A stretch of DNA of 64,000 nt from Lactuca virosa (taxonomy: Eukaryota; Streptophyta; Magnoliopsida; Asterales; Asteraceae), in the NCBI GenBank assembly GCA_928212115.1, contig CAKMRJ010005634.1, positions 262,579,530 through 262,643,529 on the forward strand. The letters run 5' to 3'. Below the pieces are notes generated by a model. That model had not been told where the DNA came from. It did no database searches and was given only the letters and a program-made list of their open reading frames with translations. This document shows positions 23,479 through 34,140 of the stretch, piece by piece; position 1 is the stretch's first letter, and every line of letters starts with the position of its first letter. A program made the translations under genes and the position numbers.

Positions 23479-24466
23479 ACAGGTTTGCTTCTTGGATAGC
23501 CAACTGACAAGTTTGCCATCAAGAAACTGTCATCCTCCAGTTGTACTTTTCCTATCTAATCCACATCCTCCAAGATCAGCATCCGAAAAAGCTTGTACAA
23601 AGAACCCATAATGTGAAGGGCACCAGATTCCAAGTGATGACATTCGCAGTAAGATACATTAAGGAACCTGTTATTTGGCGATAGAGTGTCATGTCTGCAG
23701 CTGGTTTATCCAAAGAAGGGGTTAGTTTCATTCTGAATTCCATTGGAACCTTCGCTTTTGAGTCTCCCACCATCCCAAACTTGGCAAGCAGATTCTTCGT
23801 GTAAGCCTCCTGGTTAATAAAGATACATTCCTGACTCTGTCTAATGTTCAACCCATGGAAAAAGTTAATAGGACCCATGGAGCTCATCTCAAATTTAGTT
23901 TCCATCAACGTTCGGAACTCAGTTGTTAGGCTGGGATTAGTAGATCTGAAGATGATGTCACAAACATAAATTTGGACAATCATCAAAAGAGGGTTGGTTC
24001 AACCGAACCTTGTTTAAATTTTGACATTTTTAAGAAGCGAGTGAGAGTTTCATACCAGGTTCTTGGAGCTTGCTTTAGACTATAAACAACTTTGTCTAGG
24101 ATGTAACAGTGATTGGGCTACTTCTCATTTACGAACCCTGGAGGTTTTTCCACATACACCATCTCTTCAAGTTCTCCATTCAAGAATGCACACTTGACAT
24201 CCATCTGAAAACACTTTGAAGTTCTTATGCGCTGCATATGCCAAGAAGATGCGAACAGATTCCAAACTTGCAACAGGTGCGAAGGTTTTTTCGTAGTCAA
24301 TACCTTCTTCCTGGAAATATCCATTGACAACAAGTCTTTCCTTGTTACTTATCACATTTCCTTATTTATCTAGCTTATTGCGAAATACCCATTTCAAACC
24401 AACAACTGATGCATCAGGTGGAGTGGGAATTAACCTCCAAACTTTGTTTTATTCAAACTCGTTGAG
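23479..24466 (-). pseudogene. pol: Copia 1 reverse transcriptase, C-terminal part
   Basis: On the minus strand, from the Gypsy C insertion site: NKVWRLIPTPPDASVVGLKW, EEGIDYEKTFAPVASLESVR, then a palm segment with IQVCD-type decay and the 'LNGELEEMVYVEKPPGF' region. The catalytic YVDD box reads YVCD near 23965-23976, so one of the two metal-binding aspartates is lost. Several frame changes occur (23986, 24118, 24167). Its N-terminal codons lie beyond the insertion at 32090. Confidence 0.8.
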
Positions 24467-24471
24467 TTCGT
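24467..24471. other. Target site duplication of Gypsy C, left copy
   Basis: TTCGT directly before the LTR start TGTAACACCC. It is repeated at 32085-32089. Confidence 0.92.
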
Positions 24472-24903
24472 TGTAACACCCGTCAAAATTAGGTCAATAA
24501 CAATCACATGTGATTATGCCAATCATGTAATGTGATTTTGTTAAACTAGTAATGTGATAAACTTACTATATAATTCATGTTAAAGCATGAACTTTCATGC
24601 ATAATTTATGATACAACTCAAAGTATACGTCCATACGATTCCAAAAATATAGAGAACGTCTAAATCTGACTTCGCGTGAAGAAGTTATGATAAACCGAAC
24701 ACTATAAAATCTCTATAATAAGATGAATTTAAAATAGACTTAGAATTATCTATTGGAGTCTAAAAGAAAGTTGTAGTACTCGGAATTAGCTACGCGTGCA
24801 TATAAAGAACGTCAAAAACGGAGTTCGTATGCAAAAGTTATGACCTTCCGAAGATGCAGCTGTCTAAGGACATGCCACGTGGCAGAAACCCTAGCCGCCA
24901 TGG

Positions 24904-25041
24904 TTCACGACGTGAAACGTGTCAGGGACACTAATCGAGCCTAGAAAACACGCGTTAAAGCTACGAGATGACTCTTGCCATAGCCCACGACGTGAACCTA
25001 TCATTTTCACGTCGTGAGGGCCAAAAATCAGCCTATAAATA
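24904..25041 (+). promoter_or_regulatory. Gypsy C promoter: CACGACGTGAA palindromes and TATA box
   Basis: TTCACGACGTGAA (24904-24916) is a palindrome with a central A. An 11-bp inverted repeat, CACGACGTGAA (24986-24996) and TTCACGTCGTG (25006-25016), lies 17 bp upstream of TATAAATA (25034-25041). A G-box-like CCACGTGG lies just before at about 24886. The layout matches a U3 promoter; the 3' LTR keeps it with small changes (30503-30661). Confidence 0.7.
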
Positions 25042-25543
25042 GCCATTTCGGCCCTAAGCTTCCTTAAACCATTTCTACTTTCTTTCTCTCTCGTTTGCTG
25101 AAGCCGTTTCGCTTCCCGAGCCCAGTGATCGCGAACCGCTGACTGTTTTCAGTTAGGTTCTGTCAAAGTACGATATTAATGTGAGTTTCACGGCCCCACT
25201 TTATAATGTTTTCGGGGGAAAACGCATGCTAAATATTGTATATACGTTATTATTATGTCTATATGATAGTATATTAATATCAACGTGGATAGTTATAATA
25301 ACCGGGATATAGTTATTTCGTATCTGAAAATATACAACTATCGTAAAGTTGTTAGTATGTTATTGTTATAGTAGTATACTAATGTAGATCTTGAGTTATA
25401 CTTAGGATTGTATATATATGTTGTGTACGATATAGTTCCAGAGTTATACTCGGAAGTTCTATATGGTAATTGATAAATATGTTGTTATTATTGGTTTTAT
25501 GTCAAGATAAAACCTGGTTTTAATTCTAATTATAGCTGTTGTA

Positions 25544-25711
25544 CTACCGCAAGGTGTGATCCTTGTACTACCGCAAGGTGTGATCCTTATACTACCGCAA
25601 GGTGAGATCCTTGTACTACCGCAAGGTGTGATCCTTGTACTACCACAAGGTGAAATCCTTGTACTACCGCAAGGTGTAATCCTTGTACTACCGCAATGTG
25701 TGATCCTTGTA
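25544..25711 (+). repeat. 24-bp minisatellite, 7 units (5' LTR)
   Basis: The unit begins CTACCGCAAGGTGTGATCC and ends TTGTA; seven tandem copies with few changes. The 3' LTR has nine. Since 24 is a multiple of three, the array stays open in one frame and would read as a GVILVLPQ octapeptide repeat; I regard that as incidental. Confidence 0.92.
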
Positions 25712-26341
25712 ATAATAATAAGAGGTATAAAACTAAGTCATACAGTCGCAGCTACAGACTCATGATAGCACAACTTTAGAAGCATTATACTTTTTCGATA
25801 TACAAGTATGAATGTTAAGTATAAATTCCCCAAAGACTTATACTCTAAGTATAAGAATCTAGTAGGTATATTACTTGTATATTGAGTAGACCACTATACC
25901 TATCCTACTTACTCGTATATAATTGAAATAGATTTATACGTAGCGGTTTTACTCGTATAGAATTGAAATAGATTTATATGTAGCGGTTTTACTCGTATAG
26001 AATGGAAATAAGATTTATACGTAACAACTTACTTTGTATGGAATTACAAGCATTTATATTTATAATATATGATACTTATAGGTATATACTTATTTGGTAA
26101 GTAAACCATTATACCTAGGATATATATACTAAACGTTGGAAAGTCAAAATAATACTTTCAAAACTATACTTTTGAAACTTGGAAAATGTATTATTTTTAT
26201 ATGGAGTCAAAACCTGCGGACTCACCAACTTTATGTTGACGTATTTTAAATTGCATGTGTTTTCAGGAAGTTGATAACTATGATACGAGAAATGACGTTA
26301 CACTGCCCGGTGTTTCTGCCGACGGCCAGGGTGTGACAGAT

Positions 26342-26353
26342 TGGTATCAGAGC
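26342..26353 (+). other. Gypsy C primer binding site
   Basis: TGGTATCAGAGC, three bases after the end of the 5' LTR. Initiator Met tRNA type. Confidence 0.9.
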
Positions 26354-26672
26354 TATTAACTATAGTGAATTAGTACTTTCTTAGGAAAGCACGACTATAG
26401 TTTAGGGCTTACTCTGTTAGGTTTAGGCATATCCCTTAACCTACAAATAAAAAGTATTATTAAATTATACTACTGAAGGACTACTTACGGGAGCGGTGAC
26501 AAGGATAGAAATGTCGATTTGGGTTGCTGGATTTCAGAACGGCTATATGCTAAAATGATCCTGCCCACCGACTGTCCTGACTGGCCGGTGCCTTATCAGC
26601 TAGACCTGAAGTAACAAACAATAATTAATAATACCCGTGAATACAACGAACACAAAGATATAAAGTTATGTA
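26354..26672 (+). other. Gypsy C leader remnant
   Basis: Non-coding leader sequence between the PBS and the insertion site of solo LTR D. No gag codons are recognised. Confidence 0.6.
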
Positions 26673-26677
26673 TGAAC

Positions 26678-28554
26678 TGTAACGCCCCGATTCTCGGGTA
26701 TTGATTTAATGTGTGAGTTTCTTGATTTCAAGGGCTACTCGACAAGTTGATTGCCCTACTCGTCGAGTAGCAGCGGGTTGGTCCACGTATTTTAATGACC
26801 TACTCGCCGAGTCCAAGAAGGGACTCGACGAGTAGGAGCTGGCAGATGAAACCCTAAATCTCGGGTTTTGCAGCCTATTTAAAGGATCATTGGCCTCCCC
26901 CAGCCTCCTCTTTACTGCTTCTTGTCCCTCTCAAACCCTAATCGAGTGTGTGTGTTCCATTTGTGCATTTTTGAGATTGGAAGAGGATTTTGTGGAGAAG
27001 GGAGCTTGGAGAGCAAGTATTCAGAAGCAAGGAGCTTGTGGGATCTGAAATCTACCTTATTGGGCATCTTCTGGAAGGTATAAATCGTTACCCTGACCTC
27101 ATTTCATTCTAGATACCCTCTTTGGACAAATTCTAGGGTTTTCATGGTATGATTGGAAGCTATTCTTGTGTGCAAGCTAAGATCTGAAGTTGTAACTTCA
27201 GAACTGAGCTCCCTTGGGCTTCTTAGTCCATAAAGTTTCCAGCTTGTGCAAGGATGAGACTCTCCCAAGGTGTAAAGCTCCATTGAAAGCTTAGATTGGT
27301 CGTTTAGGGCCTTTAGAGCCTTGCATGTGCGTAAAGTTTGCAACTTTACGTGATAAACATGCCTTAGAAGCTTGGATCTGTAATCTGGAACCTTGCCATG
27401 GCTTAAAAAGCGTCTGCATGGATAAAGGTCTGCAAGGACTTGGCGAGTTGGATGAACAACTCGGCGAGCCCGTTGAAGATGGCCATGAACTCGACGAGTT
27501 GGATGAACAACTCGGCGAGTCCGTTGAAGATTGCCTTGAACTCGGCGAGTCGTTCGAAGTCTCGGCGAGTCGGCTAGGGTTTCTCCCAATTCTTGGACAC
27601 GTATGAACTCGGTGAGTTAAAGGGGAACTCGACGAGCCAATCAAGGATTTCACGACTTCTCGAGTTCAGGAAGGACTCGACGAGTCGGTGAACTACACTC
27701 GACGAGTCGAGTCAACATGGACTGTTGACTTTGACTGTGGACTCTGACTTTGACCAAGAGTTGACCAGTTGTCTTTTGAGGGTATTTTGGTAATTTGGAA
27801 ACTTATGAAAAAGGGTTTTATGGTAGCTATAGGTGGGGGAGTTCGTGTGGGTGATCCGGGAGTCGTGCTTTCTAGTTTCAGACGACAGTTGCGAGGTGAG
27901 TTATCCTCACTATACTAAGGGGTCTAAGGCACCAAGGCCGGCCGATTAGATATATTATCCTAGTAGTGTTAGAGGTTGAGTACGAGTTAGTGTTGCATGC
28001 TAGTGGTTATGCTAGTTAGGTGGATCTGTAGGACTACCTGTGATGTTATGTGATTATTGCATGATCAGTGATTATGTTATGTGTTTGTTATATGGGATGG
28101 GTTGAGGTTGTACTGCTTCGTGCGGTAGCCAACAAACCCTAGGAGCATTCCAGTTACGGGCTAAGGGAGACTCGTACTATGGGCTCGGGAGCATTCCAGT
28201 TACGGGCTAAGGGAGACTCGTACTGTGGGCTTATGGGTATTACAGTCTGTAGGGTTGTGGACCCGTTATGTGTTGTTCTGTTCAGTTTATTATGATATGA
28301 TTGTATGGACTGTATGTGTATCGGTATTTTGGGGGTAACTCACTAAGCTTTCGGGCTTACAGTTTCAGTTTATTGTTTCAGGTACATCAAGGGATCGCGG
28401 GAAGGCGAAGGCATGATCGTATAACTCCTCACTTTATGTTTATGTTTCTGGGATATACTCTGATAAATAATATTTTGAAAACAAAGTTGTAATGTTTGAC
28501 GAATTTGATGTGTTTTTAAAAGTTTAAATTTGCTTGAAATTTCCGGGTGTTACA
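26678..28554 (+). mobile_element. Solo LTR D (1,877 bp), ACTCGACGAGT-rich
   Basis: Begins TGTAACGCCCCGATTCTCGGG and ends CCGGGTGTTACA, flanked by the perfect five-base duplication TGAAC (26673-26677, 28555-28559). It has no PBS, core or second LTR, so it is a solo LTR left by LTR-LTR recombination. It carries many ACTCGACGAGT/ACTCGGCGAGT words, a TATA-like box (CTATTTAAAG, 26875-26884), a 51-bp direct repeat (27445-27546) and a 46-bp direct repeat (28142-28233). The long minus-strand frame over 27104-27589 is repeat-derived. Confidence 0.9.
26740..26884 (+). promoter_or_regulatory. Solo LTR D promoter: ACTCG palindromes and TATA-like box
   Basis: CTACTCGTCGAGTAG (26756-26770) is a palindrome with a central T. 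CTACTCGCCGAGTCC (~26802) and GGACTCGACGAGTAGG (~26821) follow. CTATTTAAAG lies at 26875-26884. This is the same order, palindromes then TATA, as in the Gypsy A, Gypsy C and Copia 5 LTRs. Confidence 0.6.
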
Positions 28555-28559
28555 TGAAC

Positions 28560-29370
28560 TCAGTCCCGCGATGAGAACACATGTATATAACCCAAAAATA
28601 TAGAAAACCCAAACCCTCGATAAGAATTCAACGCAAGGTTTTAGGTCAAACTACTTATTCGAGTTTTATTGTACATGGTACGAACCACAACTAATCGTAG
28701 ACTGATCACCGATGTTTAATTATGGTCAGGCCGATGCACAACTAAACTTGGATACGGTGGTTGATAGACTAAAACACCTGAAGATTTTAGAAGATTCAAG
28801 GTAGATCTCAGATCAGGATACCATCAACTCGGACTACAAGAAGACGATGTTCCGAAGACAACATTTAGGACTCGGTATGGTCATTATGAGTTCCTAGTTA
28901 AGCCTTTGGATTGACCAGCGCTCCAAAATGTTCAAGGACCTCATGAATAGTGTTTGCAAACCATACTTGGATAAATTTGTGATAGTGTTTATCGATGATA
29001 TATTGATATATTCACGAACCAAGGAAGAACACGGTTGAAGCAATTAAGAATTGGGAAGCACCGAAGACGCCAACAGAAGTGTGTCATATCTTAGGGCTTG
29101 TTGGCTACTACCATAGAGTCATAGAGAATTTCTTCGAGGTAGCCAAGCCGCTTAGAACGCTAACACAGAAAGATATGAAGTTCAACACGGAAGAAAAACA
29201 AGAAGTTGCTTTCCAGAAACTAAAAAAAATGTTGTGTAGTGCACCAATCCTATCCCTCCCAGATGGGACAGAAGATTTAGTCGTATACAGCGATGCATCA
29301 AATCAAGGATTGCAATGTGTGTTGATGCAAAGAGGAAAAGTTATTGCTTACACATCTCGACAAACTTAAG
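28560..29370 (+). pseudogene. pol: Gypsy C reverse transcriptase and RNase H fragment
   Basis: After ~220 bp of unrecognised sequence, frames give VDLRSGYHQL, a YGHYEFLV segment, the catalytic box F-I-D-D (28988-28999, usual Y/F-x-D-D) and ILIYSRTKEEHG. Then GLVGYYHRVIENFFEVAKPL and a Ty3-type RNase H start with VVYSDASNQGLQCVLMQ (29079-29369). It is out of frame in at least two places, and the fingers of the reverse transcriptase and the rest of RNase H are missing. A remnant of a Tekay-like pol. Confidence 0.85.
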
Positions 29371-30060
29371 GTGCATGAGAATAATTACACTACCCATAAT
29401 ATTGAATTGGGAATTGTAGTTTTTGAACTGAGAAGTTAGAGACACACAATTGGCCAGAGAACATATAGTTGATACCTTATGTGCCGAGCCAGAAATAATC
29501 CATGAGACAAAATCAAAAGATCGTGCAAATTAAGGATCGATTAAATGCAGCACATGATCGTCAAAAGAGCTATGCTGACGTAAGACATAAGCCTTTAGAA
29601 GTCCAAGTTGGAGATAAAGTAATGTTGAAGGTCTCTCCTTGGAAAGCCGTAATTCGATTCAGGAAACGAGGCAAACTAAACCCACGGTATATAGGACCTT
29701 TTTCTAGCAAGAATTGGTTCTGTTGCATACCAACTCAAGTTACCTTAAGAGCTAAGTAATGTGCACGATGTTTTTCACGTATCAAATCTCAAAAGATGTC
29801 TATTCGATGACACTTGTTGTACCTCTCGACAAGATACAAGTCAATACCAAACTCAACTTTATAGAAGAATTTGTCCAAATCATGGATCGATACGCCAAAC
29901 GATTAAAACAAAGCCGTATTCGCATAGTGAAAGTTTGATGGAACTCTTTACGAGGACCTGAATTTACTTGGGAACGTGAATATCAGATGAAACAAAAATA
30001 CCCCCAAATATTTAACAAAACCACATCCACAAGATAAATTTCGGGACGAAATTATTCTAA
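29371..30060 (+). pseudogene. pol: Gypsy C integrase C-terminus with chromodomain-like end
   Basis: The frame at 29502-29759 has IKDRLNAAHDRQKSYADVRH and VGDKVMLKVSPWKAVIRF, the GPY/F-type integrase tail (NPRYIGPF). VHDVFHVSNLKRCL follows at 29761. The end of pol (~29860-30000) reads PEFTWEREYQMK in a shifted frame, typical of the degenerate chromodomain that targets chromovirus insertion. The zinc-binding and catalytic parts of integrase are deleted. Confidence 0.82.
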
Positions 30061-30071
30061 CGGGGGGAGAA
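30037..30071 (+). other. Gypsy C pre-PPT motif and polypurine tract
   Basis: AATTTCGGGACGAAATT (30037-30053), then CGGGGGGAGAA (30061-30071) directly before the 3' LTR. The same arrangement is seen at 4565-4600 in the LARD. Confidence 0.88.
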
Positions 30072-31163
30072 TGTAACACCCGTCAAAATTAGGTCAATAA
30101 CAATCACATGCGATTATGCCAATCATGTAATGTGATTTTGTTAAACTAGTAATGTGATAAACTTACTATGTAATTCATGTTAAAGTATGAACTTTCATGC
30201 ATAATTTCTGATACAACTCAAAGTATACATCCATACGATTCCAAAAATATAGAGAACGTCTAAATCTGACTTCGCGTGAAGAAGTTATGATAAACCGAAC
30301 ACTATAAAATGTCTATAATAAGAGGAATTTAAAATAGACTTAGAATTAGCTATTGGAGTCTAAACGAAAGTTTTAGTACTCATAATTAGCTACTCGTGCA
30401 TATAAAGAACGTCAAAAACGGAGTTCTTATGCAAACGTTATGACCTTCCGAAGATGCAGCTGTCTAAGGACATTACACGTGGCAGAAACCCTAGTCGCCA
30501 TGGTTCACGACGTGGACATTAATTTCACGACGTGAAACGTGTTAGGGACACTAATCGAGCCTAGAAAACACGCGTTCAAGCTACGGGATGACTCTTGCCA
30601 TAGCCCACGATGTGAACCTATCATTTTCACGTCGTGAGGGCCAAAAAGCAGCCTATAAATAGCCATTTCGGCCCTAAGCTTCCTTACACCATTTCTACTT
30701 TCTTTCTCTCTCGTTTGCTGAAGTCGTTTTGCTTCCCGAGCCCAGTGATCGCGAACCGCTGACTGTTTTCAGTTAGATTCTGTCAAAGTACGATATTAAG
30801 GTGAGTTTCACAGCCCCACTTTCTAATGTTTTCGGGGGAAAACGCATGTTAAATATTGTATATACGTTATTATTATGTCTATATGATAGTATATTAATAT
30901 CAACGTAGATAGTTATAATAACCGGGATATAGTTATTTCGTATCTGAAAATATACAACTATCGTAAAGTTGTTAGCATGTTATTGTTATAGTAGTATACT
31001 AATGTAGATCTTGAGTTATACTTAGGATTCTATATATATGTTGTGTTCGATATAGTTCCAGAGTTATACTCGGAAGTTCTATATGTTAATTGATAAGTAT
31101 GTTGTTATTATTGGTTTTCTGTCAAGATAAAACCTGGTTTTAATTCTAATTATAGCTGTTGTG

Positions 31164-31379
31164 CTACCGCAAGGTGAAATCCTTATACTACCGCAAGGTG
31201 TGATCCTTGTACTACCACAAGGTGTGATCCTTGTACTACCGCAAGGTGAGATCCTTGTACTACCGCAAGGTATGATCCTTGTACTACCGCAAGGTGTGAT
31301 CCTTGTACTACCGCAAGGTGTAATCCTTGTACTACCAGAACGTGTAATCCTTATACTACCGCAATGTGTGATCCTTGTA
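31164..31379 (+). repeat. 24-bp minisatellite, 9 units (3' LTR)
   Basis: Same unit as at 25544-25711 but nine copies, two more than in the 5' LTR. The two LTRs were identical at insertion, so copy number has changed since. Confidence 0.92.
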
Positions 31380-31788
31380 ATAATAATAAGAGGTATAAAG
31401 CTAAGTCATACAGTCGCAGCTACAGACTCATCGTAGCACAACTTTAGAAGCATTATACTTTTTCGATATACAAGTATGAATGTTAAGTATAAATTCCCCA
31501 AAGACTTATACTCTAAGTATAAGAATCTAGTAGGTATATTACTTGTATATTAAGTAGACCACTATACCTATCCTACTTACTCGTATAGAATTGAAATAGA
31601 TTTATACGTAGCGGTTTTACTCGTATAGAATTAAAATAGATTTATACGTAGCGGTTTTACTCGTATAGAATGTAAATAAGATTTATACGTAGCAACTTAG
31701 TTTGTATGGAATTACAAACATTTATATTTATAATATATGATACTTATAGGTATATACTTATTTGGTAAGTAAACCATTATACCTAGGA

Positions 31789-31794
<6 letters not shown>

Positions 31795-31874
<80 letters not shown>
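31795..31874. repeat. (AT)n microsatellite, 80 bp
   Basis: Uninterrupted AT dinucleotides inside the Gypsy C 3' LTR. The 5' LTR has only a few repeats at the same place, so this expanded after insertion. Confidence 0.95.
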
Positions 31875-31875
<1 letters not shown>

Positions 31876-32084
31876 TAAACGTTGGAAAGTCAAAATAATA
31901 CTTTCAAAACTATACTTTTGAAACTTGGAAAATGTATTATTTTTATATGGAGTCAAAACCTTTGGACTCACCAACTTTATGTTGACGTATTTTAAATTGC
32001 ATGTGTTTTCAGGAAGTTGATAACTATGATACGAGAAATGACGTTACACTGCCCGATGTTTCCGCCGACGGTCGGGGTGTGACA

Positions 32085-32089
32085 TTCGT
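32085..32089. other. Target site duplication of Gypsy C, right copy
   Basis: TTCGT, matching 24467-24471. It follows the LTR end GTGTGACA directly. Confidence 0.92.
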
Positions 32090-32980
32090 CTTGCATCGCT
32101 TGCACCCAATTAGAATGATCAAGAGCAACATTGAGTGTTTTGGGTTCAACCTTGGATACAATTGAATTATACATAAAAAATTCCACTTTAGAGAATAATG
32201 TAGTTCGTTTCGCTTTTTGTTGGGATCTTGTGAGCACTCCTACGGAAGTCTCACCAATCACTTGGTTTTTGGATGATCTCTGGTCCATTTGATCAAAGGA
32301 GGGTAATTCAGATCATAAGAGGGATCCAATTCAGATTTGACCTCCTCAAACTCTGATTGAACATCTATATCATCATTCGCTACATCTGAATCATCATTTG
32401 CTTCTTTATTCTCCCCCTCGAATGATGAGAGTTCTTCCACTTCAGGAATTGAATTGACTCCTACGAATGGAGGTCCGTGAGTTATTGTGGGAAGTGATGT
32501 ATCTTTATCAGAAAGTGGTTCAGAAGAAAAAGACGAAGTAAAACCCTCCGCCTGCAATGGAATGTTCGTATGTTGTGATGTAGATTGCTCCCCCTGAAAA
32601 CTTGCATTAGACTCGGAATTCTCCCCATGGAATGTAGTATTTGTGTTTTGAGGGATGCTCGCACTTGGTGGCTGTTTGTGCATATCCTTCTCGGCGTCAT
32701 CAATTATTTTCTTCAACTCATCCTTTTTGTTGCCAGCTTCTTTTGTTTCGGATGAAATGGCCTTCTCTGGCTCATCAAAGAGTAATGTGAATTCCTCATA
32801 TAGGTTGGAGAGAGGAATCGTGGCTGAACTTGGTTTCGGAAAGATCTCCTGTGATTGACTTTTATTCGACTGAATCTTCTTCAAGTAAGTATCGTCAAAC
32901 GTTACATAGTAAGTCTCCTCTATCTTCTTGGATCGTTTGTTGAGAACCCTATAAGCTTTTGAGGTCAATGAATATCCCAA
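32090..32980 (-). pseudogene. pol: Copia 1 integrase-RT linker and RT start
   Basis: The 240-residue frame (32258-32980) starts with the integrase tail (GYSLTSKAYRVLNKRSKKIE), then an acidic, low-complexity Ser/Glu/Asn-rich linker, and ends PPLIKWTRDHPK, the Sirevirus signature before reverse transcriptase. After a shift, VLTRSQQK and NVALDHSNWVQAMQDE (32090-32288) give the first reverse-transcriptase residues; the next codons are at 24466, across Gypsy C. The linker encodes repeated Gly-Glu motifs from GGGGAG tracts (near 32409, 32587 and 32621 on the minus strand). Confidence 0.82.
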
Positions 32981-33695
32981 AAATATACCCTCATCAGCTT
33001 TCGCATCGAATTTGTTCCGTTGTTCCTTCCGTTGACATTAGGTTTGCGATTATTTAATATTTCATAAGGAGTGATGGAAAATAGCTTGTTCAGGATGGTT
33101 CTGTTTTGGGTGAAGCAAGCAGTCGCAATCGCATCCGCCTAGAAATAAAGAGGCAGACCTGCGAAAGATAGAATGGTTCTTGCAGCTTCGCACATGGAGC
33201 GGTTTTGCCTTTCAACTAAGCCGTTCTATTGTGGAGTATAGGGAGCATAAAAATTATGTGAGACTCCCTTCTCAGCAAGGAATTCTTCAAACGCTTGGTT
33301 TTTAAATTCCAAACCATTGTCAGTGCGAACATTACGAACCAGCTTTCGCAGTTAAAACTCAATTTGCTTTATGAAACCTTTGAGTTTTGGTGTCGCTTCA
33401 AATTTCTGTTTAAGAAAGTACACCCAAGTGAAACATGAAAAATCATCAACTATGACAAGAATGTACTTACTACCAGCAACACTTTCGATTGCAGAAGGGC
33501 CACAAAGGTCGATATGTAGAAGTTCTAGTGGTTCAATGATTTTTGTGTTTACTATCGTTGGATTACTTTTCCTACTTTGCTTCCCCATTTCACAAGCTAC
33601 ACATAAATGATCCTTATCGAATTTAAGGAGAGGAAGTCCTCGCACATGATCACCAAGAACAAGCTTGTTGATGTCTTTGAAGTTGAGGTGCGAAA
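32981..33695 (-). pseudogene. pol: Copia 1 integrase
   Basis: The zinc-binding part ends with CVACEMGKQSRKSNPT. The catalytic core shows LLHIDLCGPS (first Asp), VRTDNGLEF at ~33310-33340 (second Asp) and NGLVERQNRS at ~33200-33230 (Glu). Frames change near 33352 and there are stops in the core (for example in the PQxNG motif), so no active integrase can be made. Confidence 0.8.
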
Positions 33696-34140
33696 GTCAT
33701 CTATGCCATAGCCAGCTTTCGTCAGAATGAGCTTTCGTTAGTAAGCAAACGGCAGTCTTCCCTCGTATTGGATTCAGATTTAACAGATACATTTCTCCTT
33801 TGCGCTTTGATTTTAGAAGGACTTCTTTGGTCTTCTTTTCAATAACTCCAAACCCTTCGTCATCAAATGAAACGTTTAAGCCCGTTCCCACAACTAATTG
33901 CGAAACACTTATGAGGTTGTGTTGCAAGGCTTCCACAAATGCCACTTTACGAATTGAAAAATCTCCATTTGTTATCATTCCATAGCCTTTAATCTTTCCA
34001 AAAGATTTATTTCCATACTTCACATTTCCACCATCTTTGAGAGCACGGAATTCTTGCAATTCCTCCTTCCTACCATTCATGTGACGCGAGCAGCCACTGT
34101 CGATGTACCATTCAGAGTCGAACTGCTCGTCACGTATTAC
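33696..34140 (-). pseudogene. pol: Copia 1 aspartic protease and pre-integrase region
   Basis: The protease active-site segment reads WYIDSGCSRHM (D-S-G, ~34078-34110), the usual copia variant of D-T/S-G. Then GGNVKYGNKSFGKIKGYGMI, FVEALQHNLISVSQL and the ESWLWHR motif that begins the GAG-pre-integrase domain. A protease of this kind cleaves the Gag-Pol precursor. The frame closes soon after WLWHR (33697). Confidence 0.82.

Larger units (their letters stand above)
24472..26338 (+). repeat. Gypsy C 5' LTR (1,867 bp)
   Basis: Starts TGTAACACCCGTCAAAATTAGG and ends AGGGTGTGACA. It has a TATA box (25034-25041) preceded by CACGACGTGAA inverted repeats, seven units of a 24-bp minisatellite (25544-25711) and three units of a ~41-bp repeat (about 25905-26030). 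Compared with the 3' LTR it lacks ~20 bp of one palindromic unit near 24904 and the long AT run. Confidence 0.93.
24472..32084 (+). mobile_element. Gypsy C: Tekay-like element, internally deleted
   Basis: Two ~1.9-2.0 kb LTRs (24472-26338, 30072-32084), a PBS at 26342-26353 and a polypurine tract at 30061-30071, flanked by a perfect five-base duplication TTCGT. The interior keeps only parts of reverse transcriptase, RNase H and the integrase tail; gag and protease are gone. Solo LTR D sits in the leader. It disrupts the reverse-transcriptase gene of Copia 1. Confidence 0.93.
30072..32084 (+). repeat. Gypsy C 3' LTR (2,013 bp)
   Basis: Homologue of 24472-26338, ending GGGGTGTGACA. It has nine minisatellite units (31164-31379) and an 80-bp AT run (31795-31874) that account for most of its extra length, plus an additional TTCACGACGTG unit near 30503-30533. 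Confidence 0.93.

Noticed and set aside
25556..25765. Hydrophobic octapeptide-repeat ORF (also 31161-31436)
   Set aside because: Arises from a 24-bp minisatellite whose unit is a multiple of three; no homology or start context supports a gene.
27104..27589. 161-aa and 120-aa minus-strand ORFs
   Set aside because: Derived from duplicated ACTCG-rich repeats in solo LTR D; low complexity, no family likeness.
31783..31974. Frame of repeated Ile-Tyr residues
   Set aside because: Pure translation of the (AT)n microsatellite.
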